NCBI RefSeq assembly: GCF_042664795.1
Contig: NZ_JBHTBN010000001.1
Span: 434,001 to 498,000 of the forward strand
DNA from: Jejudonia soesokkakensis
Lineage (GTDB): Bacteria > Bacteroidota > Bacteroidia > Flavobacteriales > Flavobacteriaceae
Reading direction: 5' to 3'
DNA length: 64,000 bases
Below, piece by piece: positions 25,633 to 34,392 of the stretch. Below the pieces are notes generated by a model, which was given only the letters and a program-made list of their open reading frames with translations, was not told where the DNA came from and did no database searches. How positions within the stretch are numbered: the stretch's first letter is position 1; each line of letters begins with the position of its first letter. A program made the translations under genes and the position numbers.

Positions 25633-25670
25633 AACCTTCCAAAGAAATAATTCTTTGGAAGGTTTTTTTT
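25633..25670 (+). terminator. rho-independent terminator
   Basis: A 13-bp perfect stem (25633-25645 with 25652-25664) with a short AT loop is followed by a T-run. Confidence 0.92.
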
Positions 25671-25680
25671 AAATAAAATA

Positions 25681-25724
25681 TATAACTAAAAAATTAGTTT
25701 AAACTAATTTTTTAGTTATATTTG
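25681..25724 (+). promoter_or_regulatory. BlaI-type operator overlapping the promoter
   Basis: 25681-25720 is a perfect 40-bp palindrome (arm TATAACTAAAAAATTAGTTT). Its right edge overlaps a TATATTTG -7 box at 25717-25724, and a TTAG at 25694 sits where the -33 box should be. A repressor bound here would block RNA polymerase. The BlaI gene starts 19 bp downstream, so autorepression is likely. Confidence 0.82.
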
Positions 25725-25743
25725 AATTCAGAAAAGTATATAC

Positions 25744-26109
25744 ATGAAACAACTCACAAAAGCAGAAGAAGATATTATGCAGGTACTCTGGCAACTTGGA
25801 GAAGCCAATGTCGCGGCAATTATAGAAGAATTACCAGAGCCTAAACCAGCCTATAACACGGTTTCTACCATTGTTCGAATTCTGGAAAGTAAAGACTTCG
25901 TCGATTACCGAAAAGAGGGAAGAGGACATATTTACTTTCCGAAAGTAAAAAAAGAAGCCTATAGTCATCAATCGATACATAAATTGGTCGATGGATATTT
26001 TCAGGGTTCTTTTAAAAGTATGGTATCGTTTTTTATGAAGAAGAATGATATTACGCTTATCGAAATGGAAACCATCTTAAACGAACTTCAGAAAAACGAA
26101 ACAAAATGA
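25744..26109 (+). CDS. BlaI/MecI-family repressor (first module)
   Basis: A 121-residue winged-helix repressor with the BlaI opening LTKAEEDIMQVLWQLGEANVAAI, the recognition-helix region PAYNTVSTIVRILESKDFV, and a C-terminal dimerisation part. It binds the palindrome just upstream. In BlaI systems a membrane metallopeptidase senses a signal and leads to repressor cleavage. Here that peptidase gene overlaps by 4 bp (ATGA). The module need not concern beta-lactams; in Bacteroidota such pairs are numerous. Confidence 0.92.
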   Translation: MKQLTKAEEDIMQVLWQLGEANVAAIIEELPEPKPAYNTVSTIVRILESKDFVDYRKEGRGHIYFPKVKKEAYSHQSIHKLVDGYFQGSFKSMVSFFMKKNDITLIEMETILNELQKNETK

Positions 26110-27566
26110 TACATTATATCCTACAAACTGTGGCATTTCAACTGCTATTTTTAGTAGTGTATGATCTTTTTTTGAAGAAGGAGACCTTCTTTAATTATAA
26201 CAGAGTGTATCTCTTGCTTTCGCCACTGCTTAGTTTTGTGCTGCCGCTCATTCAAATAAATGCATTAAAACAGCAAATACCTTCAGAATATTATGTACAG
26301 TTACCCACCGTATTATTAGGAGATATTTCGACTGTTTCGAGTGGAATTACAACAACAGCAATAGCTTCGGAAAGTATTTCGGTTTTTCAAATCCTTTCAA
26401 TCATTTGGGTAGTTGGGCTCACAATTTCAGTATTAATTTTCGGCATAAAAGCCTATAAAATTTATAGGCTGAAACAACTCGCAACGCTTAAATCTATGGA
26501 TGGAATTTCGTTCTATGAAATTCCTGGCACTGATACTGCATTTACTTTTTTAAAAACAATCTTTTTAGGAGCAGCACTTTCAGAAATACAACAAAAAAGT
26601 ATTTTGTTACACGAACAAGTGCATGTAAAGGAAAACCACTTTGCAGATCTGCTATTTTTTGAACTGCTTCGTATGGTATGCTGGTTTAATCCGTTAGTCT
26701 ATATTTTTCAGCAACGCGTATCGGTATTACAGGAGTACAAAGCAGACGCTGTCGTTATAAAGCAGCAGTCGAAGCAGGAGTATTATCATAATTTACTTTC
26801 TCAGGTTTTTAGCGTAGACCATATTTCATTTATCAATACATTTTTTAATCATTCATTACTCAAAAAACGAATCGTCATGTTACAAAAATCAAAATCCAAA
26901 CGTATTTTTCAATTAAAGTATTTATTATTAGTTCCTGTAGTCTTCGGAATGCTTCTCTATGCTTCATGCACCAATGAAGGTTCTAAAGAAGTTACACAGG
27001 ATGACACCGAAGTCATGCAAAAGATCAATGAACTTTCTGAAGCAATTATGAAAAAAGGAAATATTTCTGATGAGGAAATGAAAGCATTAAAATTCCTTTC
27101 TGCTGAAGCAAAAGAAGGAGATAAGATTTACGTATCGGTACAAGAATATCTTGATGATCCAGATGCCAAAGAATATACAACTACTGTGGTTGAAACTCAA
27201 GAAATTGAAGGTATTCCATTTTCTTTGTTGGATAAAGCACCTGTTTTTCCAGGTTGTGAAGGCATGAGTGCCGAAGATAACAAAGTGTGTTTTACAACAA
27301 TGATTAACGAGCATATAGCCGCTAATTTTAATACGAAATTAAGTGAGGAATTAGGATTATCTGGCCGACAAAGAATTACTACAGTATTTAAAATTTCTCA
27401 AAAAGGAATGGTAGAAGGCATTCAAGTGAATGCTCCTCATCCAAATCTTGAAGCTGAAGCTAAGCGTGTGTTATTAATGCTTCCTAAAATGGAGCCAGGA
27501 GAGGCAAAAGGAAAAAGAGTAAATGTATTGTATAATCTGCCTATTCTATTTGAAATAAATGAATAA
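26106..27566 (+). CDS. BlaR1-like M56 metallopeptidase with TonB C-terminal domain
   Basis: A 486-residue protein with membrane helices near residues 1-20, 33-52, 95-115 and 275-292. The zinc site HEQVH (His169, Glu170, His173) lies between helices, and EYKAD supplies the third ligand. After the last helix the periplasmic part ends in a TonB-C-like domain (FPGCEGMS..., FKISQKGMVEGIQV..., VLLMLPKMEPGEAKGK). It replaces the penicillin-binding domain of true BlaR1. It probably senses an envelope signal and inactivates the adjacent BlaI. It overlaps the TPR gene by 8 bp. Confidence 0.88.
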   Translation: MIHYILQTVAFQLLFLVVYDLFLKKETFFNYNRVYLLLSPLLSFVLPLIQINALKQQIPSEYYVQLPTVLLGDISTVSSGITTTAIASESISVFQILSIIWVVGLTISVLIFGIKAYKIYRLKQLATLKSMDGISFYEIPGTDTAFTFLKTIFLGAALSEIQQKSILLHEQVHVKENHFADLLFFELLRMVCWFNPLVYIFQQRVSVLQEYKADAVVIKQQSKQEYYHNLLSQVFSVDHISFINTFFNHSLLKKRIVMLQKSKSKRIFQLKYLLLVPVVFGMLLYASCTNEGSKEVTQDDTEVMQKINELSEAIMKKGNISDEEMKALKFLSAEAKEGDKIYVSVQEYLDDPDAKEYTTTVVETQEIEGIPFSLLDKAPVFPGCEGMSAEDNKVCFTTMINEHIAANFNTKLSEELGLSGRQRITTVFKISQKGMVEGIQVNAPHPNLEAEAKRVLLMLPKMEPGEAKGKRVNVLYNLPILFEINE

Positions 27567-28701
27567 ACTTTTCATTTTTTTACTATTTGGTTTTATAGTT
27601 CAAGCCGGTGCTCAAAATGCATCGGCTTTACAACTTGCCGATAGTTTGTATGCGCTTGGAAATTATAATCAGGCAATTTTGCACTATAAAACAGCAGGAA
27701 ACTCTGCTACGGTCTATAATAAGCTGGCAAAAGCCTATGAGGCAGCAGGGAATACTTCCGAAGCACTAACGTATTATAAAAAATCATTAGGCTTAAATCA
27801 CAAAGCAACGATCACAGCCTATCATTATGCAAAACTTTTAACTGAGGCTGGTAGATTAGAAGCGGCAGATAGTCTTTTTAATACCTTGATTGAAGCGAAT
27901 CCTAACAATGCTAATTTCGTATATGAGTTAGGACAAGTAAAAGAAAAAAGAAATGATTCGACTGCAATTAATAGCTACAATTTTGCATATGCTTTAGATA
28001 GTAGCCATCTAAATACATTATATAAATTAGCAAGGCACCATACTGTTAAACGAAATTTCTCTTCTGCATTAAAATTTATAGATCAAGGGCTGGCAATTGA
28101 TTCAAAGAGTAACCGTTTTATAACGTTACGAGCGCTGGTCGCATTCTATTATAAAAATTATCACGAAGCTGTGAAGAATTTTGAGCTGTTGCTGGCTGCC
28201 AATCAGAGTAATGAACAACTACACGAAAATTTAGCAATTAGCTATGCTCAGACCAACCAATTTGAGAAAGCGATTGAGCAATACACGATTCTAATCAACG
28301 ATTATAACGATAAAATCCCGTCCTATCATTTTAATCTGGCAAAGGCGTATCAAGCAATACGATATTTTGATAAAGCAATACGACATACCGAAATCGCCAT
28401 TGTATTGCAGGATGTCACTCTAGAAAGAGAATACCTTCAGCTCGCAAACATTTATAAGAAACAGGGAAATTCTAAATTGGTTTTTGAAATGATGGGTAAG
28501 GCGGTTGCTGAAAATCCAGAAAGTGAGATACTACAATATCAGCGCGCCATAGCTGCAGACAATTATTTTAAGGATAGACAGAGCATCATTGACTTTTATG
28601 AAGGGTATCTCAATAAATTTGGAGACAACGCAAGCTACAGTGATCTGGCAAAACAGCGTATAAGCGATCTTAAAAAAGAAATCCATTTTGAAAAAGACTA
28701 A
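27559..28701 (+). CDS. exported TPR-repeat protein
   Basis: A 380-residue protein with a signal peptide (MNKLFIFLLFGFIVQAGAQ) and about eight tetratricopeptide repeats across residues 25-330. Examples are ALGNYNQAILHYKTAG, AYEAAGNTSEALTYYKKSL and AYAQTNQFEKAIEQYTILI-type units. It would act as a periplasmic or outer-membrane scaffold. Overlap with the M56 gene places it in the BlaI-controlled operon, so it is a likely output or partner of that sensor. Confidence 0.82.
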   Translation: MNKLFIFLLFGFIVQAGAQNASALQLADSLYALGNYNQAILHYKTAGNSATVYNKLAKAYEAAGNTSEALTYYKKSLGLNHKATITAYHYAKLLTEAGRLEAADSLFNTLIEANPNNANFVYELGQVKEKRNDSTAINSYNFAYALDSSHLNTLYKLARHHTVKRNFSSALKFIDQGLAIDSKSNRFITLRALVAFYYKNYHEAVKNFELLLAANQSNEQLHENLAISYAQTNQFEKAIEQYTILINDYNDKIPSYHFNLAKAYQAIRYFDKAIRHTEIAIVLQDVTLEREYLQLANIYKKQGNSKLVFEMMGKAVAENPESEILQYQRAIAADNYFKDRQSIIDFYEGYLNKFGDNASYSDLAKQRISDLKKEIHFEKD

Positions 28702-28746
28702 GTCTCCCTAAATTTTGGTACTTTTCGGGGAGCATTGATTTTAGAA

Positions 28747-29226
28747 ATGAAAAATAGCTTTCTTTTATTGGGTATCATATTTTTGCTGAGTTCTTGTCAG
28801 TTTTTTGAAACTGAAAAAATACCTTCAGAAACATTCTATGCAGAAGAACTGGAAACTATCGATTGGCATGAAGTTGATCGCTATCCTTTATTTAAAGACT
28901 GTGAGGAATCTTCAGAAAAAGAAATTCAGAAAAGATGTTTTGAAGCAATACTTACTACAAAAATGTATCAATCTATAAGTGATCAATCGCTGATAGCTTC
29001 TCAAAAAATAATCGATACTTTATACCTCACCATGTTGGTTTCTCAAGAAGGGGCACTTTCGATAACCGAATTAAAAATTGACAGTGTGACGCGACGTGAT
29101 TTTCCTAAATTAGAAGCTATGATCCTAAGTGCCGTAGATTCTATGCAACTGGTTGCGCCTGCGTATAAAAGAGGAATTCCGGTACGAACACAATTTACAC
29201 TTCCTGTTGTTTTACAAAGCGAATAA
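28747..29226 (+). CDS. lipoprotein with TonB-C-like domain
   Basis: A 159-residue lipoprotein from the ATG at 28747. The signal segment FLLLGIIFLLSSC carries a lipobox. The mature part (YPLFKDCEESSEKEIQKRCF..., LYLTMLVSQEGALSITELKI, PAYKRGIPVRTQFTLP) parallels the C-terminal domain of the M56 protein three genes upstream, including the paired Cys. It lies 45 bp after the TPR gene on the same strand, so it may close the BlaI operon. A competitor or ligand of the sensor domain is one possibility; this is inference. Confidence 0.65.
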   Translation: MKNSFLLLGIIFLLSSCQFFETEKIPSETFYAEELETIDWHEVDRYPLFKDCEESSEKEIQKRCFEAILTTKMYQSISDQSLIASQKIIDTLYLTMLVSQEGALSITELKIDSVTRRDFPKLEAMILSAVDSMQLVAPAYKRGIPVRTQFTLPVVLQSE

Positions 29227-29228
29227 TT

Positions 29229-30113
29229 TTATAAGCTAAATTTATAGCCTACCGAAAGATCCAGTGGAAATTCGTCATTACTACTCACTCCTACCGCCAC
29301 AATATCATTATACGTAACAAATAAATAGCCGTTCCCTAGTTTAATATCGGCTCCCAAACCAAAAGCTCCTGGAGCACTAAAATCTGTGCCTTTGCGCTCT
29401 TCTGTAACGGTTACGGGGGCATCGGCTGGACCAGGCATTGTAAATGTAATGCTTCGTTTACTATTGGTTAATGCAACAAACTTTGTATTTACGTATACAT
29501 CTACAGTAGCCGATTTAATAAACTTAAACCGATAGTTTAACGAGAGTTGCGATGCACTGTAATCATAGGCATCACTGGAAAAGGTTTGTTTAAACCTAAA
29601 AACAACAGCATGTCTTCTCAACTTAACATCGTCTGTAACTTCAAAATCAAATCCTGCAGTCAATAGATTTTCATTATCAGTATTTGAGGTAAAAATTGCA
29701 TTGGAAGTTCCTAAAAAGGGTCCCAACCGAAAGCTGGGTTGAAACGCAGTCTCTCTCGCGTCAAAGTTAGGGTCTTTTCGTTTATTATAGTCATTAAAAA
29801 AATTGCGAAGGCTGGCTGTAGTTAATTTTACATTACTTACTGGCATGACCTCATCTTTGGTTAATACACGAAGTGCCTCTTTATATTCTTCTTGATATGT
29901 GCCGTTTATTTGTGTGTTTTTAAGTTCAGTAATCGCCTCTCCTTTTTTAGCAAAATAGCGGTACTCGCCATCGATAGTGTTCCAAAGCAAGGTAAGTGTT
30001 CCTTCTACTTCAGTGTTTAACGTATAGGTAGTACCTTCTACAGTATAGTCTTGTTGAGCGAAGGTAGATAGACCTATAAATAGAAAACAAAGCAGGAAGA
30101 TGAGACGTTTCAT
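29229..30113 (-). CDS. outer-membrane beta-barrel-like protein
   Basis: A 294-residue protein with a signal peptide (MKRLIFLLCFLFIGLSTFAQ). The second half alternates polar and hydrophobic residues in strand-like units and ends in an aromatic C-terminus (LSVGYKFSL), as expected for a beta-barrel. The first 100 residues form a soluble domain with VEGTTYTLNTEVEGTLTLLW. The family is not recognised. It converges with the BlaI operon (2 bp apart) and seems monocistronic. Confidence 0.65.
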   Translation of the reverse strand: MKRLIFLLCFLFIGLSTFAQQDYTVEGTTYTLNTEVEGTLTLLWNTIDGEYRYFAKKGEAITELKNTQINGTYQEEYKEALRVLTKDEVMPVSNVKLTTASLRNFFNDYNKRKDPNFDARETAFQPSFRLGPFLGTSNAIFTSNTDNENLLTAGFDFEVTDDVKLRRHAVVFRFKQTFSSDAYDYSASQLSLNYRFKFIKSATVDVYVNTKFVALTNSKRSITFTMPGPADAPVTVTEERKGTDFSAPGAFGLGADIKLGNGYLFVTYNDIVAVGVSSNDEFPLDLSVGYKFSL

Positions 30114-30152
30114 AATGGTTCAGATTTGGTGCTTTAAATGTAGTAAAATTTA

Positions 30153-31298
30153 TTAAGAAGCAGATGGGTAGTTTCTTCCTTTCCAGTAGTAGCTGCCTGC
30201 AAAACTTTTTAATAGAACAAATACTGTAAAAAAAGGATAAATACTACTACTTACTAAATAATAAGCTAAGTTCTTCTTGCTTCTGAAAAAATGAGCGCTT
30301 AAAAGAATTATAAATCCGTCAAGTATCATTTTTATGATAAATAATAGGAGTAGCGGGATAAGCATTTCCTGCTGAAAAAACACAACCAAACATGCAGCTA
30401 GAAACCAAAGATTTGTAAAAAAGACGAGTAAACCTATAGCTTTTGATAGGAGACTTTTTTGTGTTGATGTTTTAGATGCCCATCGTACCCGCTGATTGAT
30501 AAGTGCAGCCCATTTTTGTTGAGGGCTTGTAGCAACAATTGCATTTCTTGATTTTAAAAAACCAACCTTTTTTGCATCTTTTTGAAGCGCTTTTTCCAGC
30601 ATAAAAATATCATCACCACTGGCAAGATGATCGTTTCCTGAAAATCCGTTTAATGACAAAAAAAGTTGTTTTTTGTAACAGATATTAGCGCCGTTACAAA
30701 GCAATGGAACGCTATTTCCAAAACTTCCTAAAGTTAAACTCTGCAAGCTACAGTGATCAAATTGCTGAAAGTTTTGAAGCAATCCGTTGCCAGTTTGTAA
30801 CGAAACTGGCGCTGCTATAAACTCAAAAGCATGATTTTGAATAAAAGCATCTAATGCCTGAAGCCACTGTGCAGGAACCGTACAATCGGCATCGGTAGTG
30901 ACAATCCATTCATGCTGAGCTATTTTTATCGCCTTGGTAATTGCATCTTTTTTTGGAGAAGCAGAGAGTCTTTTGTTTTTTATGAGTTGAATGTGCAGGG
31001 GATTGTCAATTCGAACAAGGCGAGAAATCTCATCCTGAATTATTTTTACAGAAGAATCTTCCGACTCATCATCTACTAAAATAAGTTCGAATAAGTGTTT
31101 CGGATAATTAAGATTTTTCAGCGATTCAATGAGCGTTGGTAAATGTTCGGCTTCATTTCGAAACGGAATAATTACTGTAAAGGTCGTTATTGGAATAAAT
31201 TTTTCCGAAGAAAATTCAGCGAGTCTTAAAAAACCTACAACTACCCAAAGTAACACCAGCGCATAGCAAACCATTAATACAATTCCTGTGATAATCAT
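30153..31298 (-). CDS. family 2 glycosyltransferase, membrane-bound
   Basis: A 381-residue GT-A fold enzyme. It has an N-terminal membrane helix, the opening FTVIIPFRNEAEHLPTLIESL, the acceptor/metal motif TTDADCTVP, SGDDIFMLEKAL and QRVRWASK, and two or three C-terminal helices (about 280-375). This is the processive-type GT2 layout acting at the inner membrane on a nucleotide sugar. The gene overlaps the flippase-like gene by 4 bp. Together they suggest transfer to, and handling of, a lipid acceptor. The glycan is unknown. Confidence 0.88.
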   Translation of the reverse strand: MIITGIVLMVCYALVLLWVVVGFLRLAEFSSEKFIPITTFTVIIPFRNEAEHLPTLIESLKNLNYPKHLFELILVDDESEDSSVKIIQDEISRLVRIDNPLHIQLIKNKRLSASPKKDAITKAIKIAQHEWIVTTDADCTVPAQWLQALDAFIQNHAFEFIAAPVSLQTGNGLLQNFQQFDHCSLQSLTLGSFGNSVPLLCNGANICYKKQLFLSLNGFSGNDHLASGDDIFMLEKALQKDAKKVGFLKSRNAIVATSPQQKWAALINQRVRWASKTSTQKSLLSKAIGLLVFFTNLWFLAACLVVFFQQEMLIPLLLLFIIKMILDGFIILLSAHFFRSKKNLAYYLVSSSIYPFFTVFVLLKSFAGSYYWKGRNYPSAS

Positions 31299-32251
31299 AA
31301 ACTTTTAGGTTTCTGTTTCAGAAATAAGATGCTTCCTACTATGGCCGGAAAAACAAAATTTAGTACCCACATAATCAATACGGTACTTAACACGATGAGT
31401 TCGCCTACTTCAGCTAAAGAAAATAACCAAACAGCTACACCACCACGAACAACACCATCAAAAATAAAGACCGATGGAATTACAGAAACCAATAAATACA
31501 TGCTAAAAATTAAAGGCATTGCCTCTAGATAGGTTAGTGAGGCGCCAAAAAAACACAATAGTAAAAAGAACAACCCACTAAAAATTATATAGCGAAGTAG
31601 TGAGAGCAAAATGATCTTTGCTTTTAGGTGCTTCGGAATTTTTTTAAAGTACTGAAACACCTTTTTAAGGGTTAAGCCTTTGAGTAACAATTGCCGTTCT
31701 TTTAATAGATAGCCTAGCAAACAAAATCCTAATAGCACAATGCCAAGTAATAAGACATTTAAAAAAGAAATCTCAATATCGAATTTAGGAATAATCACGC
31801 TCAAACCTAAAAGTCCGAAAATTAAGGTGATCAACAATTGAGCATTGTTATGAAAAAAATTGAGTAGTAACACTTGTTTCCGAAATGGCTTTTGGAAAAA
31901 ATAAGCTTTTGCACCGTATTCTCCAATCCGATTTGGAGTAATAAGAGAAACTGAAAGAGAGATAAGACTTTGCTTAATAGAATTGCGAAAAGAGATAGAC
32001 TGTAAAGCTGAAACTGTTTCTTTCCATTTTAAACTTTCAAGCAGCCAGTTTAAAACTGCCAGTCCAATAAAAAACAATAGCGTACTCCAGTGATCCGTAT
32101 TTTTTGAAAATACAGTTTCCAGAAATTCATTTAAATTTTCATTGACCTCTGTATTTATTTTATGATAGATATACCAGAATGTACTACCAATAATAAAAAC
32201 CTTTAGGGCAGCGAGCAGATATTGTTTAGCTTTGTGAGAAATAGATAGCAT
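31295..32251 (-). CDS. lysylphosphatidylglycerol synthase TM-like (YbhN/UPF0104) protein
   Basis: A 318-residue polytopic membrane protein with about eight helices. Family features are LESLKWKETVSAL, SLSVSLITPNRIGEYGAKAYFF, and FFDGVVRGGVAVWLF-like segments near the end. The family resembles the membrane half of MprF and is proposed to flip or transport lipid-linked compounds. The gene is first in a two-gene unit with the overlapping GT2 gene and diverges from ruvC. Confidence 0.78.
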   Translation of the reverse strand: MLSISHKAKQYLLAALKVFIIGSTFWYIYHKINTEVNENLNEFLETVFSKNTDHWSTLLFFIGLAVLNWLLESLKWKETVSALQSISFRNSIKQSLISLSVSLITPNRIGEYGAKAYFFQKPFRKQVLLLNFFHNNAQLLITLIFGLLGLSVIIPKFDIEISFLNVLLLGIVLLGFCLLGYLLKERQLLLKGLTLKKVFQYFKKIPKHLKAKIILLSLLRYIIFSGLFFLLLCFFGASLTYLEAMPLIFSMYLLVSVIPSVFIFDGVVRGGVAVWLFSLAEVGELIVLSTVLIMWVLNFVFPAIVGSILFLKQKPKSL

Positions 32252-32293
32252 CGAAAACGAAGTTAATCATTTCAGTTTTTAAAATTACACCGC

Positions 32294-32848
32294 TTGGCTA
32301 CAGAAAAAATTATATTGGGGATCGACCCGGGAACGACCATTATGGGTTTTGGACTGATAAAAGTGGTACGTAAAAAAATGCATTTTTTGCAATTAAATGA
32401 ACTTCAGCTCTCTAAATATGATGATCATTACGTCCGGTTAAAATATATTTTTGAACGCACCGTTGAACTAATTGATACCTTTCACCCCGATGAGATTGCG
32501 ATTGAAGCGCCGTTCTTCGGAAAGAATGTACAATCCATGCTAAAACTAGGTCGCGCTCAGGGTGTCGCGATGGCAGCAGGTCTATCAAGACAGATTCCAA
32601 TCACCGAATATTCTCCAAAAAAAATTAAAATGGCTATTACTGGCAACGGAAATGCTAGCAAAGAACAGGTGGCAAAAATGCTGCAAAGCACACTTGGCTT
32701 AAAAGAGTTACCTAAAAACCTGGATAGTACCGATGGCTTGGCAGCAGCGGTTTGTCATTTTTATAATTCGGGAAAAATTACGGCTGGAAAAAGTTACACA
32801 GGCTGGTCGGCCTTTGTAAAACAGAATGAGAAGCGGGTGGATAAATAA
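32294..32848 (+). CDS. ruvC: Holliday junction resolvase RuvC
   Basis: A 184-residue endonuclease with the acidic catalytic set: Asp in ILGIDPGTT, Glu in EIAIEAPFFG, and the pair in LDSTDGLAAAVCH. It cuts four-way junctions delivered by RuvAB. No ATG precedes the DPGTT motif, since an in-frame stop lies at 32264; the TTG at 32294 is therefore the likely start, giving MATEKIILG. The gene is followed after 9 bp by a SIR2-like gene on the same strand. Confidence 0.95.
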   Translation: MATEKIILGIDPGTTIMGFGLIKVVRKKMHFLQLNELQLSKYDDHYVRLKYIFERTVELIDTFHPDEIAIEAPFFGKNVQSMLKLGRAQGVAMAAGLSRQIPITEYSPKKIKMAITGNGNASKEQVAKMLQSTLGLKELPKNLDSTDGLAAAVCHFYNSGKITAGKSYTGWSAFVKQNEKRVDK

Positions 32849-32857
32849 AATAATCTT

Positions 32858-33988
32858 ATGGAAGAAGAATTTTCTAAATACTCAAAAAGCTCGTCAAAAC
32901 CTAAAATATCCTATCTTTTAGGAGCAGGAGCCAGTTATAATTCTGTCCCAATTTGGAAACAACAAGGTTCTACAATATTTCAAATTGCATCAAAAATTTT
33001 AGCAATGATTAAAGAAGGTTACAGTAAGTCTTATGATTCAATAGATGAATATAATATTGAGGGAAGCACTTATTTAGTTAAGTTTTTTGAAAAAATGAAG
33101 TTTTTTGGTGAGAAAGCCCTAGAATTTGGGTCAATTGATATCTATGCAAGAAAACTTTGGCTTTTAGAAAACAAATCAGAATTAAATGAACTAAAAGCTG
33201 CAGTTAGTGTTTACCTAGATTTATGGGAAAACTTCTATTATAAAGACTTTAAAATTGGAAAAAGTGATGGAAATTATTCAAGACTGGATAATAGATATTT
33301 AAGCCTGTTATCAATTCTTCTTGAAAAGGAAAACATTTCGTATCCAAAATTATCTGATGATATTAACTTTTTTTCCTGGAATTATGATTTGCAATTAGAA
33401 ACTGCCTTCTCAAAATTTTGTTGTAAACCTATTAATAATTTAATAGAACTAAATAGTATAATTCCTTATTCAAACTTATTAAAAAATGACATTAATGAAA
33501 ATCAAAGTATATTTCATTTAAATGGGCATAGGGGGATTTTTAAATTCGATAAAGACTATGTTGAAACGGTACAACATAACAATTTAAAAAACTGGAGAAG
33601 TTATTTAGGTCAATTAAAATCTAATTTAGAAGTGAGCAGAAGATTCAATAATGACTTTAGTAATAGCATTAATTATTCATGGGAAATGAAAAAAACTCAA
33701 AGAGACCTATTAAAAGCAAAATTTGGTGATACAGATGTTCTTATTATCATTGGATATTCTTTCCCTGCATTTAACAGAGCTTTAGATTCCGAACTTTTCG
33801 GATCTTTAAATTTAAATAATTTAGAAGTAGTTTTTCAAAGTCCTAGCGCTAATAAATCAATAATTAAGACATTAAACCCTAATATTAAAGAAAATAACAT
33901 CAAAATCTTAAACTCTGTAGAAGATTTATCATCATTTTATATTCCTAGTTCTTTTCTGTATAATTATAAAGAACCAATTTATATATAA
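32858..33988 (+). CDS. SIR2-like protein, putative NAD-dependent defence effector
   Basis: A 376-residue protein with the SIR2-like fold used in several anti-phage systems. The NAD-binding GAGAS lies at 22-26, SWNYD has Asn175 and Asp177, and HLNGH (His220) fits the catalytic His. Near the end comes DVLIIIGYSFPAFN, the conserved last part of SIR2-like domains. There is no zinc-binding CxxC set and no second domain. Family members degrade NAD+ during infection. Strand-level AT content is higher than in ruvC, which fits acquisition. It starts 9 bp after ruvC and ends at a terminator copied from the tRNA-Leu locus. Confidence 0.75.
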   Translation: MEEEFSKYSKSSSKPKISYLLGAGASYNSVPIWKQQGSTIFQIASKILAMIKEGYSKSYDSIDEYNIEGSTYLVKFFEKMKFFGEKALEFGSIDIYARKLWLLENKSELNELKAAVSVYLDLWENFYYKDFKIGKSDGNYSRLDNRYLSLLSILLEKENISYPKLSDDINFFSWNYDLQLETAFSKFCCKPINNLIELNSIIPYSNLLKNDINENQSIFHLNGHRGIFKFDKDYVETVQHNNLKNWRSYLGQLKSNLEVSRRFNNDFSNSINYSWEMKKTQRDLLKAKFGDTDVLIIIGYSFPAFNRALDSELFGSLNLNNLEVVFQSPSANKSIIKTLNPNIKENNIKILNSVEDLSSFYIPSSFLYNYKEPIYI

Positions 33989-33990
33989 TT

Positions 33991-34036
33991 AAAAAAGCTC
34001 CTCATTTCTGGGGAGCTTTAGTGCGGATGACAGGAA
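33991..34036. repeat. direct repeat copy 1: terminator plus tRNA-Leu 3' fragment
   Basis: These 46 bp are identical to 34101-34146. The copy contains a hairpin (33994-34020) that serves as a bidirectional terminator for the SIR2-like gene, then the last 15 bases of tRNA-Leu read on the minus strand. Confidence 0.92.
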
Positions 34037-34076
34037 CCTGCCTGTCGTGCCTCTGGCAGGCAGGTCGAACTTGCAG
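34022..34076 (-). pseudogene. tRNA-Leu 3' remnant split by a 28-bp palindrome
   Basis: The acceptor and T-stem end of tRNA-Leu is present (34022-34036). It is interrupted by 34037-34064, whose ends are 8-bp inverted repeats (CCTGCCTG and CAGGCAGG). After it the T-loop sequence resumes as TCGAACTTGCA, against TCGAACCTGCA in the intact gene. The remainder of the tRNA is missing. Confidence 0.8.
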
Positions 34077-34100
34077 TATATTTCTCCCAAGATTTAAAAT

Positions 34101-34131
34101 AAAAAAGCTCCTCATTTCTGGGGAGCTTTAG
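34101..34131 (-). terminator. tRNA-Leu terminator
   Basis: Read on the minus strand, an 8-bp GC-rich stem (34104-34111 with 34123-34130) is followed by a run of T, directly after the tRNA. The same hairpin is duplicated at 33991-34020. Confidence 0.85.
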
Positions 34132-34213
34132 TGCGGATGACAGGAATCGAACCTGCACGCCTTGCGGCACTAGATCCTAAGTCTAGCATGTCTACCAGTT
34201 CCACCACATCCGC
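34132..34213 (-). tRNA. tRNA-Leu(TAG)
   Basis: An 82-nt class II tRNA. The acceptor stem GCGGATG pairs with CATCCGC, the anticodon stem CTAGA/TCTAG holds the loop CTTAGGA (anticodon TAG), the variable arm is TGCCGCAAGGCG, and the T arm is GGTTCGATTCC. The discriminator is A and CCA is not encoded. Confidence 0.96.
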
Positions 34214-34392
34214 AATTAAAATGGACTGTTCCCGTAAGGGACGGCAAATATAAACAAGATATTTTATTTACAACTAATCTTTCTTTTAAAAAATCGACTT
34301 TTCGTACCTTTATCTTTTAAAGAATTTTATCAAAATAGAGATGACCGTTTTCACGGAGAATAAAAAGTTACCCGACTTTTCGGGCATTAAAA

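Noticed and set aside
33037..34131. SIR2-like gene as cargo of an element bounded by the 46-bp repeats
   Set aside because: The gene lies outside the two repeat copies, only about 64 bp separate them, and no integrase is present; the link between the two remains unproven.
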